In this document: positions 52,995-60,953 of the stretch, in pieces | Layout of the letters: each line of letters begins with the position of its first letter | Position numbering within the stretch: the first letter of the stretch is position 1 | DNA from: Pelomonas sp051857475 | GTDB taxonomy: Bacteria > Pseudomonadota > Gammaproteobacteria > Burkholderiales > Burkholderiaceae_C | Direction: 5' to 3' | Assembly: GCF_051857475.1 (NCBI RefSeq) | Contig: NZ_JBPZGZ010000004.1 | Location: 434,001 to 498,000 of the forward strand | Length of the DNA stretch: 64,000 nt | Program-made: the position numbers and the translations under genes | The notes under the pieces: generated by a model | The model's input: the letters and a program-made list of their open reading frames with translations, nothing else | What the model was told of the DNA's origin: nothing | Database searches by the model: none

Positions 52995-53711
52995 ATGGCT
53001 TCCACGACCTCCCCCGGCGACCACATCCGCAGCGTGCGCAAGCGCCTCGGCCTGACCCTGGCCCAGGTGAGCGAGCGCACTGGCCTGGCGGTGTCGACGT
53101 TGTCCAAATTGGAAAAAGGCAATGTCTCGCTGTCCTACGACAAGCTGATGCTGCTCAGCCGCGGCTTGGCCGTGGACATGGCCGAGCTGCTGCAGGACGC
53201 GCAAGGCGCGCGGCCCGCGCCCAGCGGCGGCGGCCGGCGCGTGGTGCACCGCGCGGGTGACGGCCAGGTCGTCGACACCCAGAGCTACAAGCAGACCTAT
53301 CTGGCGTCGGAGTTGCTGAACAAGCGCTTCACGCCGCTGATCGCCGAGGTCAGGGCGCGTACGCTGGACGAGTTCAAGGCCGAGTTCGGCGACCTGATCC
53401 GCCACCCCGGCGAGGAGTTCGCTTTCGTCATCGAGGGCGAGGTGGCCTTCCACTCCGAGCTGTATGCGCCCGTCATCCTGAAGCCGGGCGACTCCATCTT
53501 CTTCGACAGCGAGATGGGCCACGCCTATCTGAAGGCGTCGGAGGGCACCTGCCGGCTGGTCGCGACCTGCGCACCGCGCAACGGCAGCGGCGACGTGATG
53601 ACGCAGCATTTCGTCGAGGCCTCACAGCGCCTGGCGGCGCCCGAGCCGGCAGCGCCGGCCAAGGCGGCAAGGGCGGCCACCAAGCCCAAGGCCAGGGCTA
53701 CGCGCCGCTAG
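52995..53711 (+). CDS. XRE-family regulator with cupin domain
   Basis: 238 residues. The helix-turn-helix is at about 8-65 (IRSVRKRLGLTLAQVSERTGLAVSTLSKLEKGNVSLSYDKLMLLSRGL) and the cupin domain about 125-195 (GEEFAFVIEGEVAFHSELYAPVILKPGDSIFFDSEMGHAYL), a sensor for small ligands. The Ala/Lys-rich tail may bind DNA. It is divergent from the receptor operon. The codons for SKLEKG form a near-copy of the operator (53101-53115). It probably represses the receptor operon, the transporter, the flavoenzyme and itself. The 3' end overlaps the convergent transporter gene by 14 bases. Confidence 0.93.
   Translation: MASTTSPGDHIRSVRKRLGLTLAQVSERTGLAVSTLSKLEKGNVSLSYDKLMLLSRGLAVDMAELLQDAQGARPAPSGGGRRVVHRAGDGQVVDTQSYKQTYLASELLNKRFTPLIAEVRARTLDEFKAEFGDLIRHPGEEFAFVIEGEVAFHSELYAPVILKPGDSIFFDSEMGHAYLKASEGTCRLVATCAPRNGSGDVMTQHFVEASQRLAAPEPAAPAKAARAATKPKARATRR
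53101..53115. promoter_or_regulatory. Intragenic operator-like site within the regulator gene
   Basis: TGTCCAAATTGGAAA matches the TTTCCAAATTGGAAA operator at 14 of 15 bases. It lies within the HTH-coding codons (TTG TCC AAA TTG GAA AAA), which use A/T-ending codons that are rare in this genome where CTG, AAG, GAG would be expected. Confidence 0.5.
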
Positions 53712-54987
53712 TCGATCTGCTTTCCACGCGCTTCAGCAGCGGTCTCAGCGCAAACAGCGCCGCGGCCGACACGCCAGCGATCGCCGCGAGCGCCGCGAAG
53801 AAGCCCGCGGGGCCCAGGGGCTCCCAGCCACGCCCGACCAACCCGGCCAGGAAGTTGCCGCCGAAGGAGGCGAGAAACCAGGCCGCAATGACCGTGGCCC
53901 CCATGCCGCGGGGCGCCAGCCTGGCGAAAAGGCCCAGACCCACCGGCAGGATGTAGAGCTCGCCGAGGGTGTAGAGCACGAAGAAGGCCACCACCCACAG
54001 CATGTTCACGGGCGTGCCGCCGTGGCCGAGCACCAGCAGCGACAGGGCGAGGTAGGACAGCGCCACGCCGGCGGCGCCGGTGGCCATCTTGGCCAGGGAC
54101 GACAACTCCCGTCCGCGCTCCGCGGCGCGGCGCCAGCTGCCGATGACGAAGGGTGTGAGCAGCAGCACGAACAGCGAGTTCAGCGACTGCACCCAGGTCA
54201 TGGGCAGGGTGATGCCCCAGAAGGAGCGGTCGACGCCGGCCTCCACCCAAACCGCCAGGGTGTTGCCGCTCTGCTCGTAGGCGCTGCGGAACACGACCAC
54301 CGCCAGCGCCACCAGCAGCAGCGGCACAAAGCTGCGGCCGCCTCGCGCCGTGGGCTGCGTGGATGCAGCCTCTGCAGGCCGCTGCCGGTCCTGCGGCAGA
54401 TGGCGCGAGCCCAGCAGGTAGACGGCCAGGCCCACGCACATGCCCACGCCCGCGGCCCCAAAGCCCACATGCCAGCCGTACAGCTCGCCCAGCGTGCCGC
54501 AGACCAGCGGCGCCAGCATGCCGCCCAGGTTCACGCCGGCGTAGTAGACGTTGTAGGCCCCGCCGCGGCGCGGATCCTTCTCGCCGTAGAGGTCACCGAC
54601 CTGGCTGGGCAGATTGGGCAGGAAGAGGCCATTGCCGAGTGCGATGAGCACGAGGGCCGGGAAGAAAGCCGTCTCGAAGGCCAGCACGAAATGCCCCAGC
54701 GCCATCAGCGAGCCGCCTATGAGGATGGCGCGCCGCCGGCCCAGCCAGCGGTCGGCGATATAGCCGCCGAAGATGGGCGTCAGGTAGACGCCCGCCGTGT
54801 AGGCACCGTAGATGGTCGACGCGTCGGCCTGCTGGAAATTCAGGTGCCGGATCATGTAGTAGATCAGCAGCGCCTTCATGCCGTAGAAGGAGAACTTCTC
54901 CCAGGTCTCGGTCAGGAAGAGCACCACCAGGCCACGCGGCTGGCCGAACCACTGCGCGGGAGCGCGGGCTTGCAGGGAAGCGTCCAC
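53698..54987 (-). CDS. POT-family peptide:proton symporter (MlrD-like)
   Basis: 429 residues with 12 predicted membrane segments. ETWEKFSFYGM (Glu27-xx-Glu30-Lys31) is the ExxER/K proton-coupling motif, and FGGYIADRWLGRRRAILIGG and NVYYAGVNLGGMLAPL are POT/PTR2 signatures. It imports di- and tripeptides across the inner membrane. Length and family equal those of MlrD in the microcystin mlr cluster. GTG start with AAGGAG upstream. It is divergent from the D-amino-acid dehydrogenase gene over a shared operator. Confidence 0.93.
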   Translation of the reverse strand: MDASLQARAPAQWFGQPRGLVVLFLTETWEKFSFYGMKALLIYYMIRHLNFQQADASTIYGAYTAGVYLTPIFGGYIADRWLGRRRAILIGGSLMALGHFVLAFETAFFPALVLIALGNGLFLPNLPSQVGDLYGEKDPRRGGAYNVYYAGVNLGGMLAPLVCGTLGELYGWHVGFGAAGVGMCVGLAVYLLGSRHLPQDRQRPAEAASTQPTARGGRSFVPLLLVALAVVVFRSAYEQSGNTLAVWVEAGVDRSFWGITLPMTWVQSLNSLFVLLLTPFVIGSWRRAAERGRELSSLAKMATGAAGVALSYLALSLLVLGHGGTPVNMLWVVAFFVLYTLGELYILPVGLGLFARLAPRGMGATVIAAWFLASFGGNFLAGLVGRGWEPLGPAGFFAALAAIAGVSAAALFALRPLLKRVESRSTSGA

Positions 54988-55055
54988 TCAATCTCCTTCA
55001 AACGGCACCGGCGGCGCCGATTTCATTGCCCAACGATTTTCGTGATGGTACATTT

Positions 55056-55074
55056 ATTTTCCAAATTGGAAAAT
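55056..55074. promoter_or_regulatory. Operator 2 of the XRE-cupin regulator
   Basis: ATTTTCCAAATTGGAAAAT is a perfect 9-1-9 palindrome, the best copy in the window. It lies 68 bases upstream of the POT transporter start (minus) and immediately before the first ATG of the flavoenzyme gene (plus), well placed to control both. Confidence 0.8.
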
Positions 55075-55077
55075 TGC

Positions 55078-56256
55078 ATGCAAGCAGTCATGGGCCAACA
55101 GACAATGACGACAGTGTCGACACCGACGAAGAACGTGGATTGCATCGTCATCGGTGCCGGCATCGCGGGCGCCTCGGTGGCGGCCTCACTCGCCGGCGGC
55201 GCGAGTGTGGCCGTGCTGGAAGCCGAGCCTCATGCGGGTTACCACTCCACCGGCCGCTCGGCCGCCCTGTACTCGGCCCTCTATGGCAATGCCACCATCC
55301 GCGCACTGACGCGGGCCAGCCTCCCCTATTTCCTGACGCCGTCGCAGGGCATGGTCAAGGACGCTCTGCTGCGCGAGCGGCACACGCTGTTTCTGGTTGG
55401 CACGGGTCAGCTCGACCTCGTCGCCGGCTTCACCGCCGATGCCGATGTGCGCGAGCGCACGACGACGCTGAGCGCCGACGAGGTGCTGGCCCGCGTGCCG
55501 GTGCTGCAGCGCGACCAGGTGGCCGGCGCCCTGCTGGACACGACCTCGGCCGACATCGACGTCGACCTGCTGCATCAGGGTTTCCTGCGCACCGCCCGCG
55601 CGGCGGGTGCCGAACTGCAGCTGGGCACCCGCCTGCAGGGGCTGGAGCGCGAGGGCTCGAACTGGCTGGCTCACACCGCCAGCGGCACCTTTCGCGCCGG
55701 CGTCGTCATCAATGCGGCGGGCGCCTGGGCCGACGACGTGGCGGCCCTGGCCGGTGTCGCACCCGTGCCGCTGCAGCCGCTGCGCCGCACCGCTGTCCTC
55801 ATCGACCTGCCGGAGGGCATCGACGCCACGCTGTGGCCGGCTGTCGTCGCCATCGACGAGAGCCAGTACTTCAAGCCCGATGCCGGCCTGCTGCTGATCT
55901 CGGCCGCCGACGAAACGCCCAGCCTGCCCTGCGATGCCCAGCCCGAGGAGCTGGACGTGGCCATTGCCGTGGACCGCTTCGAGACGCTGACCGGTCAGCC
56001 CGTGCGCCGGGTGCGCCACCGCTGGGCGGGGCTGCGCGTCTTCAGCCCCGACCGTTCGCCGGTCGTCGGCTTCGACGCGTCGGTGCCGGGCTTCTTCTGG
56101 TGCGCGGGGCAGGGCGGTTATGGCATCCAGACGTCGCCGGCTCTCGGCCGTGCGGCCGCAGCGTTGGCTGTGGGGCGCGCACTGCCGCAGGACCTGGCCG
56201 ATATGGGCGTCACGGCCGAGCAGCTCTCCCCTCGGCGCTTCAGGCGAAACGTCTGA
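55078..56256 (+). CDS. FAD-dependent D-amino-acid dehydrogenase (DauA-like, D-arginine dehydrogenase family)
   Basis: 392 residues from ATG 55078 (55090 and 55105 are alternatives; the family-like N terminus begins MTTVSTPTKNVDC at 55105). FAD motif GAGIAGASVAASLA, then AGYHSTGRSAALYSALYG, TSADIDVDLLHQGFLR, NAAGAWADDVAALAGV, DESQYFKPDAGLLLIS and WCAGQGGYGIQTSPALGRAAAAL follow the sequence of Pseudomonas D-arginine dehydrogenase as I recall it. It would oxidise D-amino acids to keto acids, passing electrons to the membrane. No signal peptide. It overlaps the convergent Crp/Fnr gene by 17 bases. Confidence 0.87.
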   Translation: MQAVMGQQTMTTVSTPTKNVDCIVIGAGIAGASVAASLAGGASVAVLEAEPHAGYHSTGRSAALYSALYGNATIRALTRASLPYFLTPSQGMVKDALLRERHTLFLVGTGQLDLVAGFTADADVRERTTTLSADEVLARVPVLQRDQVAGALLDTTSADIDVDLLHQGFLRTARAAGAELQLGTRLQGLEREGSNWLAHTASGTFRAGVVINAAGAWADDVAALAGVAPVPLQPLRRTAVLIDLPEGIDATLWPAVVAIDESQYFKPDAGLLLISAADETPSLPCDAQPEELDVAIAVDRFETLTGQPVRRVRHRWAGLRVFSPDRSPVVGFDASVPGFFWCAGQGGYGIQTSPALGRAAAALAVGRALPQDLADMGVTAEQLSPRRFRRNV

Positions 56257-56947
56257 GACCTTGAAGGTCCAGCACCCGCAGGCCTCCGTACTCGATGCGG
56301 ATCAGCCCGGCGCTGCCAAGCCGGTTCAGCGCCTGGTTCACACGTTGGCGTGACAGGCCCACCAGATAGCCCAGCTCCTGCTGGGTGATGCGCAGCCAGT
56401 TGCCCACACCGGGGTAGAGGGTCGGGTGGAAGAGTGCGGCCAGGTTGCGGGCGACACGCACGTCGGGGTCGTGGATGCGGTCGGTCTCGCGTGCGGCGAT
56501 GAACTGGCCCAGGCGTTCATTCAGCTGGTCCAGCACGAAGCGGTTGAAGGCGATGCTGCCGTCCAGCAGCGCATGGAAACTGTCGATGGGCAGGCCGGCC
56601 ACGACACTGGGCCTCAGGGCCTGGATGTTGTAGCGGTAGACCTCGCGCTTGAGCAGGGTACCCTCGCCGAACCAGCCGCCCGGCGGGATGCCGGTGAAAG
56701 TGACAGCCTGGCCCATGGAGTCGTCGTTGTTCATCTTCAAGAGGCCATCAACGACGCCAAACCACAGCGTGGCCGGGCGGCCGATGCGGCACAGGCGCTC
56801 GCCGGGCTCGGCATCTCCGACCTCCAGCGTCGTCAGGGCGCGCTCGCGCAGCGGGCCGTCCAGCAGCTTCAGCCAGGGGATGGCGTCCAGCTCGGTGGGC
56901 GTCGGCCGGCGGGTGCGCTGTCTGAGCGGCAGGGGCGCAACGGCCAT
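56240..56947 (-). CDS. Crp/Fnr-family transcriptional regulator
   Basis: 235 residues. A cyclic-nucleotide-binding-like beta roll (about 20-140; FGEGTLL) is followed by a dimerisation helix and a C-terminal HTH (TQQELGYLVGLSRQRVNQALNRLGSAGLI). No cysteines for an Fe-S cluster are visible at the N terminus, arguing against an FNR oxygen sensor. It is divergent from the acyl-CoA ligase/ABC transporter operon and its start is only about 54 bases from that of the ligase, so local control is likely. Confidence 0.92.
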   Translation of the reverse strand: MAVAPLPLRQRTRRPTPTELDAIPWLKLLDGPLRERALTTLEVGDAEPGERLCRIGRPATLWFGVVDGLLKMNNDDSMGQAVTFTGIPPGGWFGEGTLLKREVYRYNIQALRPSVVAGLPIDSFHALLDGSIAFNRFVLDQLNERLGQFIAARETDRIHDPDVRVARNLAALFHPTLYPGVGNWLRITQQELGYLVGLSRQRVNQALNRLGSAGLIRIEYGGLRVLDLQGLRRFA

Positions 56948-57000
56948 GGGGTGGGAAAGTCTGGGCCGTGAAGACCCCTAAATTGTCGTCGTACCGACAG

Positions 57001-59019
57001 ATGGGCGTCAAAGTCCTGGCAAGAATGCGCTCACAGACAGGGGCTCCAGTCCCTGCAACGGAGACAGGCTTGACCGCGACCTTCCCTCGGCTCTTGCTCG
57101 ACCATGCCGCCCAGCGGCCCGACGCGCCTGCGCTGCGCGAGAAGGCCTTTGGCGTGTGGCAGACGCTGTCGTGGGCGCAGCTCGCGGCCCTCGTACAGGA
57201 ACTTGCCTTGGGCCTGTCGGCAGCCGGTCTGCGGCGCGGTGAACATCTGGTGGTCGTCGGTGAGAACCGGCCGCGCCTGTATGCCAGCATGCTGGCCGCG
57301 CAGTGCCTGGGCGCCGTGCCGGTGCCCCTGTACCAGGATGCCGTCGCGGCCGAATTCGTCTTCCCGCTGAACAATGCAGAGATTGCGTTTGCCATCGTCG
57401 AGGACCAGGAGCAGGTCGACAAGCTGCTGGAACTGCGCGAGCAGTGCCCGCAGCTGAAGTGCATCTGGTTCGACGACCCGCGCGGCCTGCGCAACTACGA
57501 CGAGCCGGGTCTGGCGTCGCTGGACGAGCTGGCGTCGCGGGGGCGCGCCTATGCGGCCGAGCGTCCGGAGTTCTTCGCCGCCGAGGTCGCGGCCTGCCTG
57601 CCTGGCGACGTGGCGGCGCTGTTCTTCACTTCGGGCACGACGGGCAACCCCAAGGGTGTCATGCACACGCATGCGACGCTGATCGACCGCGCCCAGGCTG
57701 GCCAGCGCTTTGACAAGCTGACGTCCGACGAAGAAGTGCTGGCCTATCTGCCGCCAGCCTGGGTCGGCCAGAACATCTTCAGCTATGCGCAGTGGCTGGC
57801 CGTGGGCTATGTCGTCAACTGCCCGGAGTCGGCCTCCACGGTCAGCATTGACCTGAAGGAGGTCGGTCCGACGTATTACTTCGCGCCGCCACGGGTCTTC
57901 GAAGGCCTGTTGACGACGGTGATGATCCGCATGGAGGACGCGTCGGCGGTCAAGCGCTGGCTGTTCGAGCGCTGCATGAGCTTGGCTCGCCGCGTCGGCC
58001 CGCGCCTGATGGACAAGCAGCCGGTGGGCCTGCTGGATCGCCTGGCCTATGCGCTGGGCGACGTGCTCATCTACGGCCCGCTGCGCAACACCCTGGGCTT
58101 CTCACGCGTGCGGGTCGCCTACACCGCGGGTGAGGCCATCGGCCCCGACCTGTTCAGCTTCTACCGCGCCATCGGCATCAACTTGAAGCAGCTCTACGGC
58201 TCGACCGAGACGGCCGTCTTCGTCTGCCTGCAGCCCGACCACGAAGCGCGCTCCGACACCGTGGGCGTGCCCATCGACGGCGTGGAGATCAAGCTGACCG
58301 ACAGCGGCGAGTTGCTGGTGCGCTCGCCCGGACTGCTCAAGGGCTATTACAAGAACGACGCGGCCACGGCCGAGGCGCTGACGGCCGATGGCTGGTTCCA
58401 TACCGGCGACGCCGGCTTCCTGACGCCGGGCGGCCACCTGAAGATCATCGACCGCGCCAAGGATGTCGGCCGGCTGATGGGCGGCGCCTTCGACGGCGCG
58501 ATGTTTGCGCCCAAATACGTCGAGAACAAGCTGAAGTTCTTTCCGCACATCAAGGAAGCGGTTTGCTTCGGTGACAAGCGCGAGAAGGTCTGCGCCTTCA
58601 TCAACATCGACTTCGAGGCCGTCGGCAACTGGGCCGAACGCCGCAACCTGCCCTATGCGGGCTACACCGACCTGGCCCAGCGCGCCGAGGTCTACGAGCT
58701 CATCCTCGACTGCGTGCAGAAGGTCAATGCCGACCTGGCCCAGGACGAGTTGCTGGCGGGCAGCCAGATCAGCCGCTTCCTGGTGCTGCACAAGGAGCTT
58801 GACGCCGATGACGGCGAGCTGACGCGCACGCGCAAGGTGCGCCGCGGTGCCATCGCCGAGAAATACGGCGTGCTCATCGATGCGCTCTACGAGGGCAAGG
58901 TCTCGCAGTACATCGAGACCCAGGTCAAGTTCGAGGACGGCCGCACGTCCATGGTGGCGGCAGACCTGCGCATCGTCGAAGCCAAGACCTTTCCGGCCGT
59001 GAAGGGCGCGGCGGCATGA
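57001..59019 (+). CDS. Long-chain acyl-CoA synthetase-like AMP-dependent ligase
   Basis: 672 residues from ATG 57001 (a GTG at 56968 and ATG 57025 are alternatives; a TAAATT -10 box at 56979-56984 favours starts after about 56990). Adenylation motifs: LFFTSGTTGNPKGVMHTH, YGSTETAVFVCL, GWFHTGDAGFL, and the terminal lysine region TRTRKVRRGAI. It activates a carboxylic acid to its CoA thioester in the cytoplasm. The ATG of livG overlaps its stop (ATGA). Its place at the head of an ABC importer operon suggests that the imported compound or its metabolite is a fatty or aromatic acid. Confidence 0.88.
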   Translation: MGVKVLARMRSQTGAPVPATETGLTATFPRLLLDHAAQRPDAPALREKAFGVWQTLSWAQLAALVQELALGLSAAGLRRGEHLVVVGENRPRLYASMLAAQCLGAVPVPLYQDAVAAEFVFPLNNAEIAFAIVEDQEQVDKLLELREQCPQLKCIWFDDPRGLRNYDEPGLASLDELASRGRAYAAERPEFFAAEVAACLPGDVAALFFTSGTTGNPKGVMHTHATLIDRAQAGQRFDKLTSDEEVLAYLPPAWVGQNIFSYAQWLAVGYVVNCPESASTVSIDLKEVGPTYYFAPPRVFEGLLTTVMIRMEDASAVKRWLFERCMSLARRVGPRLMDKQPVGLLDRLAYALGDVLIYGPLRNTLGFSRVRVAYTAGEAIGPDLFSFYRAIGINLKQLYGSTETAVFVCLQPDHEARSDTVGVPIDGVEIKLTDSGELLVRSPGLLKGYYKNDAATAEALTADGWFHTGDAGFLTPGGHLKIIDRAKDVGRLMGGAFDGAMFAPKYVENKLKFFPHIKEAVCFGDKREKVCAFINIDFEAVGNWAERRNLPYAGYTDLAQRAEVYELILDCVQKVNADLAQDELLAGSQISRFLVLHKELDADDGELTRTRKVRRGAIAEKYGVLIDALYEGKVSQYIETQVKFEDGRTSMVAADLRIVEAKTFPAVKGAAA

Positions 59020-59795
59020 AGAAGATCGGTAACGTCGTCCTCGACGTGAAGAACATTTCGCTGGCCTTCGGCGGCGTGAAGGCATTGACCGACATCAGCT
59101 TCGATGTCCGCGAGCACGAGATCCGCGCCATCATCGGCCCCAACGGCGCCGGCAAGAGTTCGATGCTGAACTGCATCAACGGCGTCTACCAGCCGCAGCA
59201 GGGTTCGGTCACGCTGCGTGGCAAGACCTACCGCGGCATGAGCCCGCGCCAGGTCGCCGAAATGGGCGTGGCGCGCACCTTCCAGAACCTGGCCCTTTTC
59301 AAGGGCATGAGCGTGCTGGACAACATCATGACCGGCCGCAACCTGCGCATGAAGCGCGGCCTGTTCTGGCAGGCCCTGCACCTCGGGCCGGCCCGGCGCG
59401 AGGAGACCGAGCAGCGCGAACAGGTCGAACGCATCATCGACTTCCTCGAGATCCAGGCGCACCGCAAGACGCCGGTCGGCCGCCTGCCCTATGGCCTGCA
59501 AAAGCGCGTCGACCTCGGCCGCGCCCTGGCCATGGAGCCCAGCCTGCTGCTGCTGGACGAGCCCATGGCCGGCATGAACGTCGAGGAGAAGCAGGACATG
59601 TGCCGCTTCATCCTCGACGTCAACGACGAGTTCGGCACCACCATCGTGCTGATCGAGCACGACATGGGCGTCGTCATGGACATCTCCGACCGCGTTGTCG
59701 TGCTGGACTACGGCAAGAAGATTGGCGACGGCGCGCCGGATGAGGTGCGCAAGAACGAAGACGTGATTCGCGCTTACCTCGGAGCAGGGCACTGA
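59016..59795 (+). CDS. livG: Branched-chain amino acid-type ABC transporter ATP-binding protein (LivG)
   Basis: 259 residues. Walker A GPNGAGKSS, Q-loop RTFQNLALF, signature region LPYGLQKRVDLGRAL (degenerate LSGGQ), Walker B LLLLDEPMAGMN, and H-loop IEHDM. It hydrolyses ATP to power uptake by the HMK components. It is translationally coupled to the ligase gene. A palindromic repeat (59813-59880) separates it from livH. Confidence 0.94.
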   Translation: MKKIGNVVLDVKNISLAFGGVKALTDISFDVREHEIRAIIGPNGAGKSSMLNCINGVYQPQQGSVTLRGKTYRGMSPRQVAEMGVARTFQNLALFKGMSVLDNIMTGRNLRMKRGLFWQALHLGPARREETEQREQVERIIDFLEIQAHRKTPVGRLPYGLQKRVDLGRALAMEPSLLLLDEPMAGMNVEEKQDMCRFILDVNDEFGTTIVLIEHDMGVVMDISDRVVVLDYGKKIGDGAPDEVRKNEDVIRAYLGAGH

Positions 59796-59812
59796 AATGA
59801 AATTCAAACAAA

Positions 59813-59880
59813 GCCACAGAGGCACTGAGGCACAGAGGCAGTTGGATGAAGGTCTCTCTGTGTCTCTGTGCCTCTGTGGC
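59813..59880. repeat. Dispersed palindromic repeat, copy 2
   Basis: Starts GCCACAGAGGCACTGAGGC and ends CTGTGCCTCTGTGGC; arms are nearly complementary, with a central GTTGGATGAA loop. It shares a 27-base identical segment (TCTCTCTGTGTCTCTGTGCC and onward to the GTGGC end) with copy 3. It lies in the livG-livH spacer inside an operon. Confidence 0.85.
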
Positions 59881-59909
59881 TGTGTTCCTTGGGTCGAGGC
59901 AGGCTGACG

Positions 59910-60839
59910 ATGGGGCCATTCCTCGAAACCCTGATCGGCGGCCTGATGGCGGGCATGCTGTATTCGTTGATCGCGCTGGGCTTTGTGCTGATCTTCAAGG
60001 CCAGCGGCGTCTTCAATTTCGCCCAAGGTGCGATGGTGTTGTTCGCGGCCCTGGCCATGGCGCGCTTTGCGGAATGGCTGCCCCAGCTGACGGGCATGGA
60101 CAGCAAGGTGCTGATCAATGTGCTGGCCTTCGCCGGCGCGCTGGCCGTCATGGTCGTCGTCGCCTGGCTGGTCGAGCGATTGGCGCTGTCCAAGCTCGTC
60201 AACCAGGAAGGCATCACGCTGCTGATGGCGACGCTGGGCATCGCCTACCTGCTCGAAGGCGCCGGCCAGATGCTGTTCGGCAACGACATCTACAAGATCG
60301 ACATCGGCCTGCCCAAGGACCCGATGTTCTTGTTCGAGCAGACGTTTGAAGGCGGCATCCTCGTCAGCAAGGAAGACCTCTATGCCGCCCTGATCGCCGC
60401 GGCCCTGGTCGCCGGCCTCAGCCTGTTCTTCCAGAAGACGGCCACCGGCCGCGCCCTGCGCGCCGTCGCCGACGACCACCAGGCCGCGCAGAGCATCGGC
60501 ATCCCGCTGTCGCGCATCTGGGTCATCGTCTGGAGCGTGGCGGGCTTCGTCGCCCTGGTGGCGGGGATGATCTGGGGCAGCAAGCTGGGCGTGCAGTTCT
60601 CGCTGTCGCTGGTGGCGCTGAAGGCCCTGCCGGTGGTCATCCTGGGCGGGCTGACCAGCGTGCCGGGTGCCATCGTCGGTGGCCTGCTGATTGGCGTGGG
60701 GGAGAAGCTGTCGGAGGCTTACCTGGGACCGATGCTCGGTGGCGGCATTGAGTACTGGTTTGGCTATGTGCTTGTGCTTGTCGTATTGCTGGTGAGGCCG
60801 CAGGGACTGTTCGGGGAGAAGATCATTGATCGCGTCTAA
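59910..60839 (+). CDS. livH: Branched-chain amino acid-type ABC transporter permease (LivH)
   Basis: 309 residues from ATG 59910; an upstream in-frame start lies inside the repeat element and is not used. Eight or so membrane segments, GMLYSLIALGFVLIFKASGVFNFAQGAMV and the permease loop GRALRAVADDHQAAQSIGIPLSRIW are LivH signatures. It forms half of the inner-membrane pore with LivM. Confidence 0.95.
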   Translation: MGPFLETLIGGLMAGMLYSLIALGFVLIFKASGVFNFAQGAMVLFAALAMARFAEWLPQLTGMDSKVLINVLAFAGALAVMVVVAWLVERLALSKLVNQEGITLLMATLGIAYLLEGAGQMLFGNDIYKIDIGLPKDPMFLFEQTFEGGILVSKEDLYAALIAAALVAGLSLFFQKTATGRALRAVADDHQAAQSIGIPLSRIWVIVWSVAGFVALVAGMIWGSKLGVQFSLSLVALKALPVVILGGLTSVPGAIVGGLLIGVGEKLSEAYLGPMLGGGIEYWFGYVLVLVVLLVRPQGLFGEKIIDRV

Positions 60840-60854
60840 GTCCGACACAACACA

Positions 60855-60924
60855 GCCACAGATGCAAAGAGGCACAGAGGAATTTCCAGTGCCCGTTCTC
60901 TCTGTGTCTCTGTGCCTCTGTGGC
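60855..60924. repeat. Dispersed palindromic repeat, copy 3
   Basis: Starts GCCACAGATGCAAAGAGGC and ends TGTGCCTCTGTGGC. The right arm is identical to copy 2 over 27 bases; the left arm is diverged. It is located in the livH-livM spacer. Confidence 0.85.
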
Positions 60925-60953
60925 TTTGTTTCTTCGCCCGTCGAGGACTGAAC

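Noticed and set aside
54022..55077. In-frame upstream extension of the DauA-like gene
   Set aside because: It is antisense to the POT transporter and lacks any fold-like sequence. The operator at 55056-55074 separates the genes.
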